Shown piece by piece: positions 1 to 6,650 of a stretch of DNA of 6,650 nt. Numbering within the stretch: position 1 is the first letter of the stretch; each line of letters begins with the position of its first letter. The notes beneath the pieces were generated by a model. The model searched no databases. It worked only from the letters and a program-made list of their open reading frames with translations, and was not told where the DNA came from. Position numbers and translations under genes: made by a program. This DNA comes from JBBIRM01 sp964517975 (GTDB lineage: Bacteria; Desulfobacterota; BSN033; UBA1163), in NCBI GenBank assembly GCA_964517975.1, contig CAZFDM010000082.1:1-6650 (forward strand). Reading direction: 5' to 3'.

Positions 1-1
1 C

Positions 2-625
2 CCGATTGAGTATCTCCATCGCCATAAAAATTGCATTGTGAATCAGAGGGAGGTGAACTCGGATACAAAGAGTTTTGGGGCAGCCCTTCGTCATATCCTA
101 AGGCAAGACCCAGATATCATCCTTATCGGTGAGATGAGAGACCTGGAGACCATTCAAGCAGCACTGACTACTGCTGAAACAGGCCATCTCACCTTTGCAA
201 CCCTCCATACCAACTCTTGCGTGGAAACGATCAACCGAATCATTGATGTCTTTCCGCCTCACCAGCAGACACAGGTTCGAACCCAGCTTTCTTTTGTTTT
301 GGAAGGGATCTTATCCCAGCAACTAATCCCAAAGTTAGGGGGAAAGGGACGTGCCCTGGCCATGGAGGTCTTAATCCCAAATCCAGCCATTCGCAACCTT
401 ATCCGTGAAGATAAAATTCAACAAATCTATTCACTCATGCAGGTGGGACAATCGAAATTTGGGATGCAGACGATGAACCAGGCCCTTCTCTCCCTTGTCG
501 AGCGTCACATCATCTCTCTGGAAGATGCTATGGAACGAAGTCATAACCTTGATGAATTTCGTCAGATGCTGACCACCTCAAACATCATTACACCCAGGAA
601 AGAACGACCGATGAGGACAGCCTAA
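2..625 (+). CDS. pilT: Type IV pilus retraction ATPase PilT (5' end off window)
   Basis: Cytoplasmic hexameric secretion ATPase that powers pilus depolymerisation and twitching. The reading frame is open from base 2 with no start, and 207 residues are visible. Aligned from memory to Pseudomonas PilT, about 160 N-terminal residues, including the PAS-like domain and Walker A, lie outside the window. Visible motifs are the NQREV stretch after the Asp box (residues 14-18), the Walker B region DIILIGEMRD with catalytic Glu at visible residue 44, the His box TAETGHLTFATLHT, and AIRNLIRE near bases 386-409. The last is characteristic of PilT/PilU rather than the extension ATPase PilB. The GTG at base 38 is an internal Val codon, not a start. 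The protein ends in a short basic tail. pilC follows after 23 nt, so the two are probably cotranscribed. A PilU-like paralogue cannot be excluded, but position next to pilC favours PilT. Confidence 0.95.
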   Translation, partial: PIEYLHRHKNCIVNQREVNSDTKSFGAALRHILRQDPDIILIGEMRDLETIQAALTTAETGHLTFATLHTNSCVETINRIIDVFPPHQQTQVRTQLSFVLEGILSQQLIPKLGGKGRALAMEVLIPNPAIRNLIREDKIQQIYSLMQVGQSKFGMQTMNQALLSLVERHIISLEDAMERSHNLDEFRQMLTTSNIITPRKERPMRTA

Positions 626-648
626 ATGGATTAGAAAAGGAAAAAACT

Positions 649-1860
649 ATGCCAATCTATAAATGGGAAGGAAAGACCACAAAAGGAACGATCAAAAAGG
701 GAGAGATGGAAGCCCCCAGCGAACCCGCCCTTCGAATCCATCTGAGACAGCAAAACATCATTCCAACCAAAATCTCTGTGAAAGGGAAAGAGATTAAAAT
801 CTCCTTACCCTTCTTAAAGCCAAAGGTAAAACAACGATCGATTGCTATTTTTACCCGACAATTGGCTACCATGATTGATGCAGGATTACCTTTGGTCCAA
901 TCCCTCGAAATTCTGGCCTCTCAACAGGAAAATAAGACCTTCAAAGAGATTATCCGGCAAATCAGGGAAGATGTGGAAGGAGGTTCTACTTTCGCCGGGG
1001 CACTTAAAAGGCACCCTGCTACCTTTAACGAGTTATACACCAATCTTGTCGTTGCAGGCGAGGAAGGAGGTATTCTCGACAATATCCTTACTCGCTTAGC
1101 CAACTATATTGAGAAGGCAGAGGCCCTAAAAAAGAAAGTAAAATCTGCCCTGATTTACCCCAGCACCATTGTTGGGGTGGCCATCATTGTGGTCATGATC
1201 CTGATGATCTTTGTCATCCCTGTCTTTGAAACCATGTTCAAACAGGCCGGTCAATCGCTTCCACTTCCGACCCTTATCGTTTTAACCATCAGCAAATTTA
1301 TAAAGAAATACGTTTTCATCGTTATCCCGGCACTTCTCCTTCTCTTCTATCTGTTGAGAAAATATTATCAAACCGAGAATGGGAGAACCTGGATTGATCG
1401 ATTGATCTTAAAAGTTCCTATCTTCGGGGATCTCTTCAAAAAGATTTCCGTGGCACGTTTCTCCCGAACACTCGGAACTCTGGTCAGTAGTGGAGTTCCC
1501 ATTCTGGATGGGTTGAGTATTGTCTCAAGGACCTCTGGAAATAAGACGATTGAAACAGCCATTCTGAATGCAAGGGCCAGCATTCGAGAGGGCGAAACGA
1601 TTGCAGAACCCTTAAACCGAAGCGGTGTCTTTCCTCCCATGGTCATCCAGATGATCTCAGTTGGGGAATCCACAGGGGCCCTGGACTCCATGCTCTCAAA
1701 GATTGCAGATTTTTATGAAGAGGAGGTGGATATTGCGGTAGGGAATCTAACTTCCTTACTTGAACCTTTCCTGATGATCTTCTTAGGAGTGGTCATTGGA
1801 GGTGTGGTCATCTCAATGTATCTACCCATCTTTCAGATGGCCTCTGCAGTAGGAGGTTAA
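649..1860 (+). CDS. pilC: Type IV pilus inner-membrane platform protein PilC
   Basis: Polytopic inner-membrane protein of the GspF/PilC family. It forms the platform on which the PilB and PilT ATPases act to add or remove pilin subunits. At 403 residues it is the normal family length. Two homologous T2SSF domains are visible, about residues 66-190 and 269-391. They share the pattern F(T/S)R.L.T...(A/S)G(V/L)P and a later GE..G.LD. Hydrophobic segments lie near 171-191, 220-237 and 372-392. The G..LP.PT stretch after the first membrane segment (201-208) is typical of PilC/GspF. The N-terminus (MPIYKWEGKT, then KG) matches the usual start of the family. The ATG at 649 has a weak purine-rich AAAAGG 8 nt upstream and sits 23 nt after the pilT stop. 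Type II secretion GspF is the alternative, but PilT before and PilS/PilR after decide for the pilus. Confidence 0.96.
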   Translation: MPIYKWEGKTTKGTIKKGEMEAPSEPALRIHLRQQNIIPTKISVKGKEIKISLPFLKPKVKQRSIAIFTRQLATMIDAGLPLVQSLEILASQQENKTFKEIIRQIREDVEGGSTFAGALKRHPATFNELYTNLVVAGEEGGILDNILTRLANYIEKAEALKKKVKSALIYPSTIVGVAIIVVMILMIFVIPVFETMFKQAGQSLPLPTLIVLTISKFIKKYVFIVIPALLLLFYLLRKYYQTENGRTWIDRLILKVPIFGDLFKKISVARFSRTLGTLVSSGVPILDGLSIVSRTSGNKTIETAILNARASIREGETIAEPLNRSGVFPPMVIQMISVGESTGALDSMLSKIADFYEEEVDIAVGNLTSLLEPFLMIFLGVVIGGVVISMYLPIFQMASAVGG

Positions 1861-1914
1861 CCCTCCACCTCTTATATGGGTATTGACGGATAAAATATTG
1901 GGAGAACCTAATTC

Positions 1915-3621
1915 ATGGAGAAACCCTTGACGGAATCTTTCGATACACAGCAAAAGATGCTAAAGAACCTAAAAGGCCTCATGCTCGGTCGGGTCATCAT
2001 CCTCACCCTGCTTCTGGCCATCACCTTTCTCTTTCAGGTCTCTGAAAAAAAATATTTTTTTATTCCATTGACCCATACCTTTTACTACTTCATTGGTTTC
2101 TTCTATTTCGTCACCATCGTCTACGCCTTGCTCTTAAAAAAAATAAAAGACCTCAAACAATTTACTTTTGCCCAAATCATTATCGACCACCTCTTCATCA
2201 CCCTTTTGATCTATTTTACAGGGGGAAAGGAAAGTTTCTTCCCTATCACCTATATCTTCTCCATCATTGGAAGCAGTATTATCTTCTATAAGCGGGGCGC
2301 CTTTTTTTCCGCCTCGCTATCCACTTTCTTATATGGTCTTCTTCTTCTTTTCCAACTTTATCAATGGATCAACCCCTTAGGCCAACCCTTTTCCTATGAA
2401 GCCACCCAAATCTTTTATTCCTTGATCATCTATATGGCTGCCTTCTATATTGTCGCCTTTTTAAGCAGTGCTATCTCAGAAGAGTTAAAGAAGAAGAAGA
2501 AGGAGTTGATTCAGAAACAGGTGGATTATAATCAACTGGAGGCCTTCAATCGGAACATCATCCAGAGTCTGGACAGTGGCCTTTTAACCATTGACCTCGA
2601 TGGAAGGATCAATTTCCTTAATCGAACGGCCGAGAGGATATTAAACCGTAATGGAGAGGAGTTGTATCAGACCTCCATCTATGACCTATTTCCACAAATT
2701 CATGAACCGATTGAGAAGGTTAGAAGAAAATCCACTGATTCCTTCCCTTCTGATTATCACCGGTATGAGACGACTCTCAACCATTCCGATGGGAAAAAAA
2801 CCTACTTAGGGTTTTCCATCTCCCCTCTTATAGATCCCGACGGTTCTTCAATCGGCTACACCCTTATCTTTCAGGATATAACGAAAGTTAAAGAGATGGA
2901 AGAACAGGTGAAACGCATCGATAAAATGGCTGCCATTGGGCTCCTCGCTGCTGGGATGGCCCATGAGATCAGAAATCCCTTAGCCTCACTAAGCGGATCG
3001 ATTCAGATGCTCAAATCCGAACTTCACTTAGACGCCTCCCAAAGGCATCTCATGGAGATCACCCTGAGGGAGTCTGAGAGGCTTAACGCTCTGATTACGG
3101 ACTTTCTCCTTTTTGCCCAGCCCCCCCAGACTCATCGGATTCCCATGGCCATCGAAACACTTCTCGATGAAACCATTGAAATGTACACCCATTCCCCTTA
3201 CTATCAGGAGAGGATACGCCTGATTCGTCCAAACCTCCCTCAACCGGTTGAGGCATGGATTGACCCCGATCAGATGAAACAGGTCTTTTGGAATCTCCTC
3301 CTCAATGCCTCCCAGGCCATCGCCGATGGCGGAGAGATTCGCATTCAAATAGAAAAAGAGGAGCATTTCTGGGGAGGTGGTTTTCCGGAAGAAAATAGAG
3401 GGAAGGAATGGGTGAAGATTTCGTTTAGTGATTCTGGAAAGGGAATCGATCCAAAAGAAAAGGAAAAGATCTTTGAGCCCTTTTTTACTACAAAGGAAGG
3501 AGGGACTGGGCTTGGTCTCTCCATTGTACACAAAATTGTGGAGAATCACCATGGGTTGATTAAAGTAGATAGCCAGCCTGGAAAGGGCTCTACGTTCACG
3601 GTCCTTTTGCCAGCCCATTGA
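1915..3621 (+). CDS. pilS: Six-TM PAS sensor histidine kinase, PilS type
   Basis: Inner-membrane sensor kinase predicted to phosphorylate the adjacent PilR; Pseudomonas PilS senses pilin in the membrane. The protein has 568 residues. Six hydrophobic segments lie near 23-42, 53-75, 86-103, 108-124, 130-150 and 165-187, with very short loops and hence no large periplasmic sensor domain. A lysine-rich linker (191-201) leads to a PAS domain at about 205-325. The HisKA H-box is AHEIRNPL with His350 (codon 2962-2964). The HATPase domain has N-box Asn460 and Asn464, G1 DSGKGI (506-511), F-box FEPFFTTK (520-527) and G2 GTGLGLS (530-536). No catalytic residue is missing. A Gly-rich stretch at 486-498 sits between the N and G1 boxes. 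GGGAG at 1900-1904 lies 10 nt before the ATG. The gene starts 54 nt after pilC. Several homopolymer runs of 7-8 bases lie in it. A generic NtrB-like kinase is the alternative; context supports PilS. Confidence 0.92.
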   Translation: MEKPLTESFDTQQKMLKNLKGLMLGRVIILTLLLAITFLFQVSEKKYFFIPLTHTFYYFIGFFYFVTIVYALLLKKIKDLKQFTFAQIIIDHLFITLLIYFTGGKESFFPITYIFSIIGSSIIFYKRGAFFSASLSTFLYGLLLLFQLYQWINPLGQPFSYEATQIFYSLIIYMAAFYIVAFLSSAISEELKKKKKELIQKQVDYNQLEAFNRNIIQSLDSGLLTIDLDGRINFLNRTAERILNRNGEELYQTSIYDLFPQIHEPIEKVRRKSTDSFPSDYHRYETTLNHSDGKKTYLGFSISPLIDPDGSSIGYTLIFQDITKVKEMEEQVKRIDKMAAIGLLAAGMAHEIRNPLASLSGSIQMLKSELHLDASQRHLMEITLRESERLNALITDFLLFAQPPQTHRIPMAIETLLDETIEMYTHSPYYQERIRLIRPNLPQPVEAWIDPDQMKQVFWNLLLNASQAIADGGEIRIQIEKEEHFWGGGFPEENRGKEWVKISFSDSGKGIDPKEKEKIFEPFFTTKEGGTGLGLSIVHKIVENHHGLIKVDSQPGKGSTFTVLLPAH

Positions 3622-3641
3622 ACGGAGAATGGTTGATATAC

Positions 3642-3647
3642 AGGAGG
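3642..3647 (+). promoter_or_regulatory. Strong ribosome binding site of pilR
   Basis: A perfect AGGAGG lies in the short gap between the pilS and pilR genes. It is the strongest Shine-Dalgarno sequence in the window. It stands 7 nt before a TTG at 3655 and 10 nt before the ATG at 3658, so either codon could be used. The ATG is preferred as the better initiation codon. Confidence 0.75.
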
Positions 3648-3657
3648 GGATAGGTTG

Positions 3658-5070
3658 ATGTTAAAGGATAAGATTTTAGTTGCGGATGACGAACAGAGTA
3701 TGAGGGAATTTTTGGAGATCATGCTCAAAAAGGAGGGATATAAAGTCTCTCTGGCCTCAAACGGAGAGGAGGTCGTCAAAATGGTGGATAAGGATATTTT
3801 CGACCTCGTTCTCCTGGACATCCGGATGCCAAAATTGGATGGGATCTCTGCCCTTAAAAAGATCAAGAGCGTCAATCCTGAGACCATCGTGATCATGATC
3901 ACGGCCTATGCCTCTGCCGACTCGGCCATTCAGGCGATGAAGGAAGGGGCTTATGATTACATCACCAAGCCATTTAAGGTGGACGAAATCAAATTGATCA
4001 TCCGAAATGCATTGGAAAAGAAGCAACTCCAAAAGGAGAACCGTCTATTAAAACAGATGGTCAAGGAGCGCTACCACTTTGATAATATCATTGGCCAGAG
4101 TCCAAAGATGTTGGACCTTTACGATCTTCTGGAAAAGGTCTCTCCCACCAAAACCAACATATTGATCACAGGAGAAAGTGGAACAGGAAAGGAATTGGTG
4201 GCCAAGGCCATCCACTTAAACAGCCCCAGGAGGGATAAGCCTTTTGTGACCTTGAATTGCGGGGCTATCCCCGAATCGCTTATCGAGAGTGAACTTTTTG
4301 GGCACATGAAGGGGGCCTTTACAGACGCCATTGCTACCAAGAAAGGATTATTCGAGGTGGCCGATGAAGGAACCATCTTCTTAGACGAGATTAGCGAACT
4401 TCCCCTTTTGATGCAGGTCAAACTGCTCCGAGTCCTCCAGGATAAGGAATTTAAAAGGGTGGGGGGAACCGAAGACATCCGGGTCGATGTCCGGATCATC
4501 TCTGCGACGAATAAAGACTTGGAGGAGGCCGTGAGGGAAAGACGATTTCGGGAAGATCTCTTTTATCGTCTCAACGTCATTCAGATCAAACTCCCCCCCC
4601 TTAGGGAGCGAAGAGAGGATATTCCCCTTCTGGCCGAGCATTTTTTGAAAAAATATTCTACAGAACTCAATAAGAATATCACGAAGATCTCTCCTGAGGC
4701 TATCCAAATTTTGCTCCACTATGATTACCCAGGCAATGTGAGAGAGTTACAAAATATTATTGAAAGGGCGGTCGCCTTGGAAACAGGCCTGGAACTCTCT
4801 TCTCAAAATCTCCACTCCTATTTGAACGAACAGCCTGCTGTGAAAAAGGGCCTATTTGACCTTGAGATTCCCAAAGAGGGAATTGACCTTGAACGGGTGG
4901 TGGAGGATTTAGAGAGAACCCTTCTGCTTAAGGCCTTGGATAAAACAAAGGGAATTAAAAAGAAGGCGGCAGAACTTCTCCACATCAATTTTCGCTCCAT
5001 GCGTTACCGGTTAGAAAAATATGGTTTGAACCATGAGGAAGACTCCCTCTTCAAGGAGAACTCCTCTTAA
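3658..5070 (+). CDS. pilR: NtrC-family sigma-54 response regulator, PilR type
   Basis: Transcription activator, partner of PilS, expected to switch on sigma-54 promoters such as that of pilA. The protein has 470 residues from the ATG, or 471 from the TTG at 3655; numbering here uses the longer form. The receiver domain is at 5-120, with acidic pair D11/D12, phospho-acceptor D55 (LLDIRMP), T83 and K105. The AAA+ domain is at about 143-375, with Walker A GESGTGKE (173-180), the sigma-54-contacting GAFTDA loop (220-225), Walker B TIFLDE (240-245) and the arginine-finger region FREDLFYRLN (298-307). The C-terminal Fis-type HTH is at about 430-456 (KKKAAELL...SMRYRLEKYGL). All motifs are intact, so an ATP-hydrolysing activator is expected. 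It begins 36 nt after pilS. Its last 20 bp overlap the 3' end of convergent mutL. A run of eight C lies at 4593-4600. A generic AtoC/ZraR-type regulator is possible; operon context argues for PilR. Confidence 0.92.
   Translation: MLKDKILVADDEQSMREFLEIMLKKEGYKVSLASNGEEVVKMVDKDIFDLVLLDIRMPKLDGISALKKIKSVNPETIVIMITAYASADSAIQAMKEGAYDYITKPFKVDEIKLIIRNALEKKQLQKENRLLKQMVKERYHFDNIIGQSPKMLDLYDLLEKVSPTKTNILITGESGTGKELVAKAIHLNSPRRDKPFVTLNCGAIPESLIESELFGHMKGAFTDAIATKKGLFEVADEGTIFLDEISELPLLMQVKLLRVLQDKEFKRVGGTEDIRVDVRIISATNKDLEEAVRERRFREDLFYRLNVIQIKLPPLRERREDIPLLAEHFLKKYSTELNKNITKISPEAIQILLHYDYPGNVRELQNIIERAVALETGLELSSQNLHSYLNEQPAVKKGLFDLEIPKEGIDLERVVEDLERTLLLKALDKTKGIKKKAAELLHINFRSMRYRLEKYGLNHEEDSLFKENSS
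5015..5034 (-). terminator. Candidate weak intrinsic terminator for mutL inside pilR
   Basis: Read on the - strand, ATGGTT-CA-AACCAT (5034-5021) is a near-perfect inverted repeat. A single A and then five T (5019-5015) follow it, about 17 nt past the mutL stop codon. The order hairpin then T-tract is right for rho-independent termination of mutL, but the stem is short and AT-rich with only two G-C pairs. It lies wholly within the pilR coding sequence, in the codons after the HTH. Chance is a real alternative. Confidence 0.3.
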
Positions 5071-6650
5071 ACTGTTTTGCCAGTTCTCCCCCTCCAAAGA
5101 GAAAGAAGATCGGCCTTCCATGGGGGCAGGTCATGGAAAGGTCAAAGGGAGAAAGAGATTTCACCAGTTCTTCCATTTCTTCTTCCCTCAAATGAAAATT
5201 CCCTCGGATGGCACAATGACAGGCCATGACTACCAAAATCGTCTCAATCACTTCCTTTGCCGCTTCTTTTCCTCTGAAAAGAGCCAATTCCTCTAAGATA
5301 TGACGGATCAATTCTTTTGCCTCTTTTGCCTCGAAAAAGGAAGGGATAGCCCTAAGGGCAAAGACCTCTTTCCCAACAGGATCGATCTCAAATCCCATCC
5401 CCTGAAGCATTTCGAGATGGGTCATGAGAAGAATGGATTCCTCAGCAGAAAACTCAAGGGTTATAGGGATGAGAAAATGGTTAACAGAAAAGGATCGGTG
5501 GGTAACCTCTTTTTTAAACCTTTCAAAGAGGATTCTCTCATGGGCAGCGTGCTGGTCAATAAAGATGATCCCCCGTTCATCCTCACAGAGGATGTAGGTT
5601 CCCTGAACCTGTCCAACAATTCGAGGAAGTTCATGGGGTTTAGAGAGCGGTTCAGCCTGGACCCCTCCCTCAAGAAAATGAAACAACTCTTTCTCTTTCC
5701 GCAATCCTTCTGAAGAATAAGAAACAGAAGGGCTCCCAAATAAAGAAGGAGGAGGTTCCTCCTTTAACTCCAAAGGTTTCCTAAATCCCCTTTCCTCTTC
5801 ATATTGAGGGAGGGGTTCAAGAGTTGAGCGGAGGGCCCGTATCACAACTTGATAAACCCTCTCTTGATCCTTAAACTTCACCTCCGCTTTGGTGGGATGG
5901 ACGTTCACATCTACTCCTGAAGGAGGAAGAGAAATGAAAAGAACGACCATAGGATACCTCACCCCAGGCAGGAGATGTCGATAGGCGTCAAGGATGGCCT
6001 TGTAGAGAACTCGATCCCTGATTCCCCGTTGGTTCACATAGAGATAGATTCCATCGGAAGTCCTTTTTGAAAAAGTGGGGAGGCTTGCATATCCAGAGAC
6101 TTTGATCTCTCCATCTTCAAATTCAAAAGGTCTCATTTGTTCCCAGGCCTCCCTCCCCAAAACCGATTCGATTCGTACCCTTAAAGAGTCTGTTTCCAAA
6201 TGGTCTTGAAGGATTCGACCCTCATGGATCAGCCTAAAAGAAATGTTAGGGTGAGAGAGGCTTAATTTGAGGAAATGGTTTAAGGATTGGCGAAGTTCTG
6301 TAGGGATGGATTTTAAAAACTTCCTTTTGACCGGTACATTATAAAAGAGATGTCGGACCTCTATCTCTGTCCCAACTGGACAGCCAACCGTTGAGATATT
6401 TTTGATGACCCCTCCCTCACATAAGATCTTTGTTCCATGGATAGAATCTCTCACCCGTGTCTTTATCGTCATCTTGGAGACAGACGCAATGCTGGGAAGG
6501 GCTTCCCCCCTGAACCCTAAGGTGGTAATGTTGTAAAGATCCTCCAGTCTTTTCAACTTGCTGGTCGCATATCGTTGAAGCGCCAGTGGGAGATCTTCGG
6601 GTTCAATCCCCTCCCCATTGTCCTGGACTCGAATGAAATCGAGACCTCCC
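5051..6650 (-). CDS. mutL: DNA mismatch repair protein MutL with endonuclease motifs (5' end off window)
   Basis: Matchmaker ATPase of mismatch repair, acting between MutS and downstream excision. The frame stays open to the window edge and 532 residues are visible. Compared from memory with E. coli MutL, roughly 45-50 N-terminal residues, including the first ATP-binding motif, are missing. Visible GHKL motifs are DNGEGI (10-15), ATSK (28-31) and GFRGEAL (45-51); the transducer domain has DVNVHPTK (247-254). A linker rich in Pro, Glu and Ser leads to the C-terminal dimerisation domain. That domain has DQHA(x2)E(x4)E at 365-376, an ACxxA motif (476-480) and CPHGRP (508-513). These mark the metal-dependent nicking endonuclease found in MutLs of organisms without MutH. 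The TTG at 6554-6556 is the Leu of ATSKL, not a start. The stop lies 20 bp inside pilR, convergent. No frameshift is seen. Confidence 0.96.
   Translation of the reverse strand, partial: GGLDFIRVQDNGEGIEPEDLPLALQRYATSKLKRLEDLYNITTLGFRGEALPSIASVSKMTIKTRVRDSIHGTKILCEGGVIKNISTVGCPVGTEIEVRHLFYNVPVKRKFLKSIPTELRQSLNHFLKLSLSHPNISFRLIHEGRILQDHLETDSLRVRIESVLGREAWEQMRPFEFEDGEIKVSGYASLPTFSKRTSDGIYLYVNQRGIRDRVLYKAILDAYRHLLPGVRYPMVVLFISLPPSGVDVNVHPTKAEVKFKDQERVYQVVIRALRSTLEPLPQYEEERGFRKPLELKEEPPPSLFGSPSVSYSSEGLRKEKELFHFLEGGVQAEPLSKPHELPRIVGQVQGTYILCEDERGIIFIDQHAAHERILFERFKKEVTHRSFSVNHFLIPITLEFSAEESILLMTHLEMLQGMGFEIDPVGKEVFALRAIPSFFEAKEAKELIRHILEELALFRGKEAAKEVIETILVVMACHCAIRGNFHLREEEMEELVKSLSPFDLSMTCPHGRPIFFLFGGGELAKQFKRSSP
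5055..5089. repeat. 8-bp inverted repeat across the pilR/mutL junction
   Basis: GGAGAACT at 5055-5062 is exactly complementary to AGTTCTCC at 5082-5089, with 19 bp between. The arms straddle the pilR stop codon. Neither strand shows a T-tract after the stem, so it does not look like a standard intrinsic terminator. It could form a 3'-end stem-loop in the pilR transcript, or may be chance. Confidence 0.4.

Noticed and set aside
1450..1466. TGGCAC at 1451, resembling the -24 half of a sigma-54 promoter
   Set aside because: No matching TTGC -12 element follows at the right distance, and it lies in the middle of pilC.
1883..1914. Possible sigma-70 promoter before pilS (TTGACG at 1883-1888)
   Set aside because: The spacing-compatible -10 region is poor and would overlap the ribosome binding site and start codon of pilS; cotranscription with pilC is simpler.
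3028..3618. 196-codon open frame antisense to the kinase domain of pilS
   Set aside because: It lies entirely opposite a well-conserved HisKA/HATPase coding region, shows no recognisable domain, and is explained as a shadow of pilS codon use.
5300..5713. 137-codon open frame on the + strand opposite mutL (with another at 5033-5296)
   Set aside because: The - strand carries the intact MutL C-terminal domain with its metal motifs; the + strand products are low in complexity and unlike any family I know.
1..6650. A previously undescribed system in this window
   Set aside because: All five genes are recognisable members of well-known families with intact motifs where visible, and no unexplained stretch longer than 54 bases remains between them.

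Overview
This window carries the back half of a type IV pilus (T4P) assembly and regulation operon on the + strand, followed tail-to-tail by a DNA mismatch-repair gene on the - strand. Nearly every base is coding. The layout is pilT (5' end off the window) > pilC > pilS > pilR, then < mutL (5' end off the window). Gaps between the pil genes are 23, 54 and 36 nt, which fits one transcription unit.

Functionally, the 3' two-thirds of a PilT-type retraction ATPase is followed by the inner-membrane platform protein PilC. After these comes a complete two-component pair: a six-TM PAS histidine kinase (PilS type) and an NtrC-class sigma-54 activator (PilR type). In characterised systems PilS/PilR set major pilin (pilA) transcription, so machine and control genes are transcribed together here. 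No pilin gene is in the window. The place after pilR, where Geobacter has pilA, is taken by the convergent mutL. pilR and mutL overlap by 20 bp at their 3' ends, so any terminator must lie inside the opposing gene. A weak hairpin plus T-tract suited to mutL lies inside the pilR 3' end.

The gene order pilT-pilC-pilS-pilR (with pilB presumably upstream) is typical of Desulfobacterota/deltaproteobacteria and some neighbouring phyla. Mid-range base composition and a MutL carrying endonuclease motifs (as in lineages without MutH) agree with that but do not fix the lineage. The assignment is an inference from gene order and protein style only.

I found no RNA gene, mobile element, CRISPR array or novel system; this is mostly an ordinary housekeeping/accessory-motility locus. 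The points most worth a second look are the overlapping convergent junction, the missing pilin gene, and a concentration of homopolymer runs of 7-8 bases in the two regulatory genes.
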